From CAYSRJ01 sp964525675 (GTDB taxonomy: Bacteria; Spirochaetota; B62-G9; DRHN01), in contig CAZGJW010000123.1 of assembly GCA_964525675.1 (NCBI GenBank), positions 1 through 9,179 of the forward strand: a stretch of 9,179 nucleotides of DNA, given 5' to 3'. This document shows, one piece after another, positions 6,564 to 9,179 of the stretch (the stretch's first letter is position 1; the number at the start of each line of letters is the position of its first letter). The position numbers and the translations under genes are program-made. The notes under the pieces were generated by a model that saw nothing but the letters and a program-made list of their open reading frames with translations, searched no databases and had not been told where the DNA came from.

Positions 6564-6591
6564 TTGACAATTACCGTAACTACGATAAAAT
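6564..6591 (+). promoter_or_regulatory. Sigma70-type promoter of the S41 protease
   Basis: TTGACA (6564-6569) and TAAAAT (6586-6591) are separated by 16 bp. The -35 is a perfect match and the -10 matches five of six bases. Transcription would start near 6598, giving a leader of about 50 nt before the ATG at 6647, with AGGA at 6636-6639 as ribosome site. Confidence 0.65.
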
Positions 6592-6646
6592 TTAAAATAG
6601 CAGTACAGCGTAGCTGAAATGAAAATTTTACCAACAGGATTTACTG

Positions 6647-8041
6647 ATGAAAAACAGGGAAAGAGTTATCTGGATAATCATAATCTGCCTTCTGGTCGTG
6701 GTTACAACAGCCTCCGGGCTGAACCACTGGATTTTTGCTGGCAATTCTGAAAAAACCTATGAACAGCTGAGAATATTCAACGAGATATTCAACCTGTTGA
6801 GAACAGAGTACTACGACGAAAACAAGGTAACCCCCGAACATCTGATTCCGGGTGCGATAAAGGGTATGATCGACACGCTCGATGACCCCCACACCTCGTA
6901 TATGTCAAAGGAAATCTTCAACGAACTGCAGACTGATACAAAAGGAGAATTCGGTGGGCTCGGTATCGTTATCGGGGTCCGGGATAAATGGATAACGGTT
7001 ATCGCCCCGATCGATGATACGCCTGCGGCACGGGCCGGTATCAAGGCGGGTGACAAAATCATAGAAATCGACGGCAAATCCACCGAGGGATATACAACCA
7101 TGGATGCGGTGAAACTGCTCCGAGGCCAAGTCGGGGCGAGTGTCACTATTACAGTACAGAGAGAAGAAGGGGAGATGCCGCTCCATTTTACGATAGTTCG
7201 GGGTATCATCAAGCTTGAAACGGTGAAATCAACCGTCATCGATGGCCACATCGGCTATATACGCATCTCGCAGTTCAGTGAGCCGACTGGCAGGGCACTG
7301 GAACAACAGCTCAACGATCTACTCGGTAAGGGAATCGACTCTCTCATAGTTGACCTGCGAAACAATCCGGGCGGCCTTCTGCCGTCGGTAATCGAGATAT
7401 CGGACATGTTTTTATCAAGTGGGGGTATTGTATCCACACGAGGACGGGACGAATCGCAGAATCAGGTTTTCACGGCGCACAGCCAGACAATCGTTCCCGA
7501 TATACCTCTCATCGTGCTCATAAACGGGGGCAGCGCCTCTGCCTCAGAAATATTTTCAGGAGCGATCAGGGACAATAACAGGGGTACACTACTTGGAGAA
7601 AAAACGTTCGGCAAGGGCTCGGTTCAGACTGTGCGTGAGCTTCCGGACGGATCGGGGATACGCATCACAACTGCCCTGTACTATACGCCGTCAGGAGAAT
7701 CGATAGATAAGATCGGGATCGAACCCGACCAGATCGTTGAAGAAATAAAGCCCACTAAAGATGAGCTCAAAGCTATTGACAAGCTGAACGAGCTCGAGCT
7801 CATTAATACGTTCGTATCCGAGCACAAATCCTATACCGAAAGCGATCTGAAAAACTTTATGAACACTCTCGAAAAAAATGGGCTGAAGATACGACAGATC
7901 ATAGTGAAGCGTCTCATTAAAAATGAGCATGAAAAAAATATCATTCCCTCCCTGATCGATCTTGATTATGATGTTCAGTTGAAAAGCGCGGTTAAAATGC
8001 TTGAATCGGTGAATACATTTAACAAGGCCAAAGCCTCGTAA
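6647..8041 (+). CDS. Carboxy-terminal processing protease (S41A peptidase)
   Basis: This is a serine protease of the CtpA/Prc family that trims or degrades envelope proteins from their C-terminus, probably in the periplasm. The N-terminus has a hydrophobic segment (about 7-23) acting as signal peptide or membrane anchor. A PDZ domain spans about 98-185, with FGGLGIVIG and AGIKAGDKIIEIDG. The protease core contains the VDLRNNPGGLL motif (235-245), the catalytic serine S298 in GGSASASEI and lysine K323 in GEKTFGKGSVQT; the 25-residue Ser-Lys spacing equals that of known members. The helical tail (about 368-464) is charged and may dimerise or bind a partner. Length 464 is normal. AGGA lies 7 nt before the ATG. 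It is transcribed divergently from the PDO operon. The family covers CtpA, CtpB and Prc subtypes, which I cannot separate here. Confidence 0.93.
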   Translation: MKNRERVIWIIIICLLVVVTTASGLNHWIFAGNSEKTYEQLRIFNEIFNLLRTEYYDENKVTPEHLIPGAIKGMIDTLDDPHTSYMSKEIFNELQTDTKGEFGGLGIVIGVRDKWITVIAPIDDTPAARAGIKAGDKIIEIDGKSTEGYTTMDAVKLLRGQVGASVTITVQREEGEMPLHFTIVRGIIKLETVKSTVIDGHIGYIRISQFSEPTGRALEQQLNDLLGKGIDSLIVDLRNNPGGLLPSVIEISDMFLSSGGIVSTRGRDESQNQVFTAHSQTIVPDIPLIVLINGGSASASEIFSGAIRDNNRGTLLGEKTFGKGSVQTVRELPDGSGIRITTALYYTPSGESIDKIGIEPDQIVEEIKPTKDELKAIDKLNELELINTFVSEHKSYTESDLKNFMNTLEKNGLKIRQIIVKRLIKNEHEKNIIPSLIDLDYDVQLKSAVKMLESVNTFNKAKAS

Positions 8042-8123
8042 TGCTGGCACCGTCGGCATTATTAATAATAAACAGTACACAGGGCTGAGAAAAACAGGTT
8101 GGTTTGGGCGGAAGGAGGATGTT

Positions 8124-8531
8124 ATGGTTTTCTTTTTGGGATTTTCATGCGTACTCGGCGGGTTTATAATGGTTCTGCCGCTTTTAAAAGAAAAAAATTC
8201 GGGATTACGAACCTTTGAAGAGAAGGTATCACCGTACAAGATTATCATTGGACTTGCCGTCCTGATAATCGGTGTGATCACCTTTATTGTTCCCTATCAC
8301 AAGACCGGCAGGCCGCTCGTGCCTATTTTCGGCGATTTCGTTCCCTCTGTTTTTGCCATGCTCTCCGGAATTTTCATCTCGATTGATTTTCTGGAATCCT
8401 TGAAGGGCTTTCAGGGTAAATTCACGCAGAAACTCAAGGCCAACGTGCAGAAACACCCATTCCCGATCGGGTTTGCAGCCATCTTTTTCGGTATTCTCCA
8501 CTGGATTCTTTTCAGGATTGTTTTCTTCTAA
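8124..8531 (+). CDS. Small four-helix membrane protein of unknown function
   Basis: I do not recognise this 135-residue protein. It has four predicted membrane segments (about 2-21, 38-57, 66-88, 112-134), a charged loop KEKNSGLRTFEEK (22-34) and a second basic loop (about 92-111). With four helices both ends should lie on the same side of the membrane. No conserved enzyme motif is seen. A strong ribosome site, AAGGAGG (8112-8118), sits 5 nt before the ATG, which supports it as a real gene. It follows the protease by 82 bp with no terminator between, so the two may be co-transcribed. Its TAA stop (8529-8531) lies inside the left arm of a hairpin. Confidence 0.75.
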   Translation: MVFFLGFSCVLGGFIMVLPLLKEKNSGLRTFEEKVSPYKIIIGLAVLIIGVITFIVPYHKTGRPLVPIFGDFVPSVFAMLSGIFISIDFLESLKGFQGKFTQKLKANVQKHPFPIGFAAIFFGILHWILFRIVFF

Positions 8532-8556
8532 GTAACTCGTTCAAAGTTACTTAGAA
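8526..8556. repeat. 12-bp-stem hairpin containing the stop of the membrane-protein gene
   Basis: TTCTAAGTAACT (8526-8537) and AGTTACTTAGAA (8545-8556) are perfect inverted arms around a 7-nt loop. The TAA stop of the upstream gene is in the left arm. The stem is long but AT-rich and lacks a following T-run, so it is not a textbook terminator; it may still end or protect the transcript. It shares the AAGTAACT/AGTTACT core with a second hairpin at 8607-8628. Confidence 0.85.
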
Positions 8557-8565
8557 GTGGTTTAC

Positions 8566-8578
8566 GTTCCCAGGGAAC
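8566..8578. repeat. Palindrome between the two hairpins
   Basis: GTTCCCAGGGAAC is a perfect inverted repeat with 6-bp arms and one central base. It lies about midway between the hairpins at 8526-8556 and 8607-8628, making the whole 103-bp convergent junction rich in symmetry. Confidence 0.5.
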
Positions 8579-8606
8579 CGATCCTTGACAGGACTGGATA
8601 TCATAA

Positions 8607-8628
8607 AGTAACTTCTCGCGAAGTTACT
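8607..8628. repeat. 9-bp-stem hairpin containing the hisG stop
   Basis: AGTAACTTC (8607-8615) and GAAGTTACT (8620-8628) pair perfectly around a TCGC tetraloop. The hisG TAA stop (8626-8624) lies inside this stem. No T-run follows. With the hairpin at 8526-8556 it flanks the convergent gap as a related pair sharing AGTAACT/AGTTACT. Confidence 0.85.
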
Positions 8629-9179
8629 CAAAAGAATCTTCCCTGTTCACCACTTTGTTCAGCGGATACTCGATAATGCCGTCAGCGCCGACGCGTATGA
8701 GCCTTGGAACAAGCTCACGGACGACTTCTTCCCTGATGATGGTCTCCACTGAGAGCCAGCTCTGGTTGTGAAGCTGAGCGATCGTCGGTGCAGTCAAACT
8801 CGGCAGTATTTCGACTACATCCTGCAGGTATTCCTTTGGAACATTCATCTTCAATCCGACCATGCTCTCTGCATTGAGCGCGCCTCTCAAAAGCAGCGCA
8901 ATCTGATGAATCTTACTCCTCTTGTGCGGGTCATGAATACTCTTTTTATTGGCGATCAGCTTGGTATTCGTTTCGAGCAGTGTATGGATGATCTTCAGCC
9001 CGTGGGCCTTTATCGTTGTTCCCGATTCCGTCACCTCGACAATCGCGTCTACAAGCCCCTCTGCGACCTTTGCCTCGGTAGCACCCCATGAGAACTCCAC
9101 ATGCACAGGAATTTTCTTCTCCTCGAAGTACCGGCGTGTAAAATTGACGAGCTCCGTTGAAATCGTTTTTCCTGCAAGA
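8624..9179 (-). CDS. hisG: ATP phosphoribosyltransferase HisG, long form, 3' part
   Basis: HisG condenses ATP and PRPP in the first step of histidine synthesis. Only the C-terminal 184 codons are in the window; the frame is open to the right edge (first whole codon at 9178, reading LAGKTISTELVNF). Seen are the second half of the catalytic domain, with FSWGATEAKVAEGLVDAIV and the PRPP-loop motif VTESGTTIKAHGL, and a C-terminal regulatory domain (about the last 75 residues, from GLKMNVP through WLSVETIIREE to RVGADGIIEYPLNKVV). This C-terminal domain marks the long form, which in relatives is a hexamer inhibited by histidine and needs no HisZ. The gene converges on the small membrane-protein gene, 92 bp away. 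Confidence 0.93.
   Translation of the reverse strand, partial: LAGKTISTELVNFTRRYFEEKKIPVHVEFSWGATEAKVAEGLVDAIVEVTESGTTIKAHGLKIIHTLLETNTKLIANKKSIHDPHKRSKIHQIALLLRGALNAESMVGLKMNVPKEYLQDVVEILPSLTAPTIAQLHNQSWLSVETIIREEVVRELVPRLIRVGADGIIEYPLNKVVNREDSFE

Noticed and set aside
6619..6649. Alternative upstream ATG in the protease leader
   Set aside because: It is in a different frame from the protease and runs to a stop after a short peptide without features; the ATG at 6647 has a properly spaced AGGA and begins a typical signal or anchor segment.
8040..8060. AATGC/GCATT inverted repeat just after the protease stop as a terminator
   Set aside because: The stem is only 5 bp with an 11-nt loop and no T-run; it is too weak to call.
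7691..8281. 196-codon minus-strand open frame across the protease end and the membrane-protein start
   Set aside because: It is antisense to two better-supported genes and has no recognisable features.
1..9179. Mobile element, defence system, CRISPR or toxin-antitoxin content
   Set aside because: No transposase, integrase, nuclease, helicase or repeat-spacer structure was found; all recognised genes are metabolic or envelope functions.

Overview
The window reads as a chromosomal stretch of a Gram-negative (diderm) bacterium. The main evidence is a GspC-type inner-membrane protein of the type II secretion system beside a type IV prepilin peptidase. The split purine enzyme (PurSL plus separate PurQ, with no fused glutaminase), the two-active-site protein disulfide oxidoreductase and the long-form HisG would suit an anaerobic or deep-branching lineage such as Deltaproteobacteria or the Fibrobacterota neighbourhood. 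I cannot fix the phylum from sequence alone. No tRNA, rRNA, CRISPR array, integrase or insertion sequence was seen.

Layout: on the minus strand, transcribed right to left, five genes lie closely spaced: a PDO-like disulfide oxidoreductase (6461-5823), purSL (5768-2706), purQ (2660-1854), a prepilin peptidase (1833-1069) and gspC (1050-175). The gaps are 54, 45, 20 and 18 bp with no evident terminator, so one operon is likely. It probably continues past the left edge. The operon joins a redox enzyme, the fourth step of de novo purine synthesis and secretion or pilus assembly genes, which have no obvious shared function. On the plus strand, an S41 carboxy-terminal processing protease (6647-8041) diverges from the PDO gene and is followed by a small four-helix membrane protein of unknown function (8124-8531). 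At the right edge the 3' part of hisG (9179-8624) runs convergently on the minus strand.

The 185-bp divergent region (6462-6646) holds a near-consensus promoter for the protease (TTGACA-N16-TAAAAT), a TATAAT -10 for the PDO operon and three copies of an AAGTAT-type motif, two of them in an inverted repeat beside the protease -35.

The sequence is fairly ordinary housekeeping and envelope DNA, and I see no convincing new multigene system. The points worth a second look are small. They are: paired hairpins carrying the stop codons of both convergent genes at 8526-8628; short tandem repeats at three places (the gspC 3' end, the purSL/purQ junction and an in-frame duplication inside purSL); a stop-free frame continuing past the gspC amber codon; and the unusual operon composition. 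No stretch longer than 300 bp lacks a gene.
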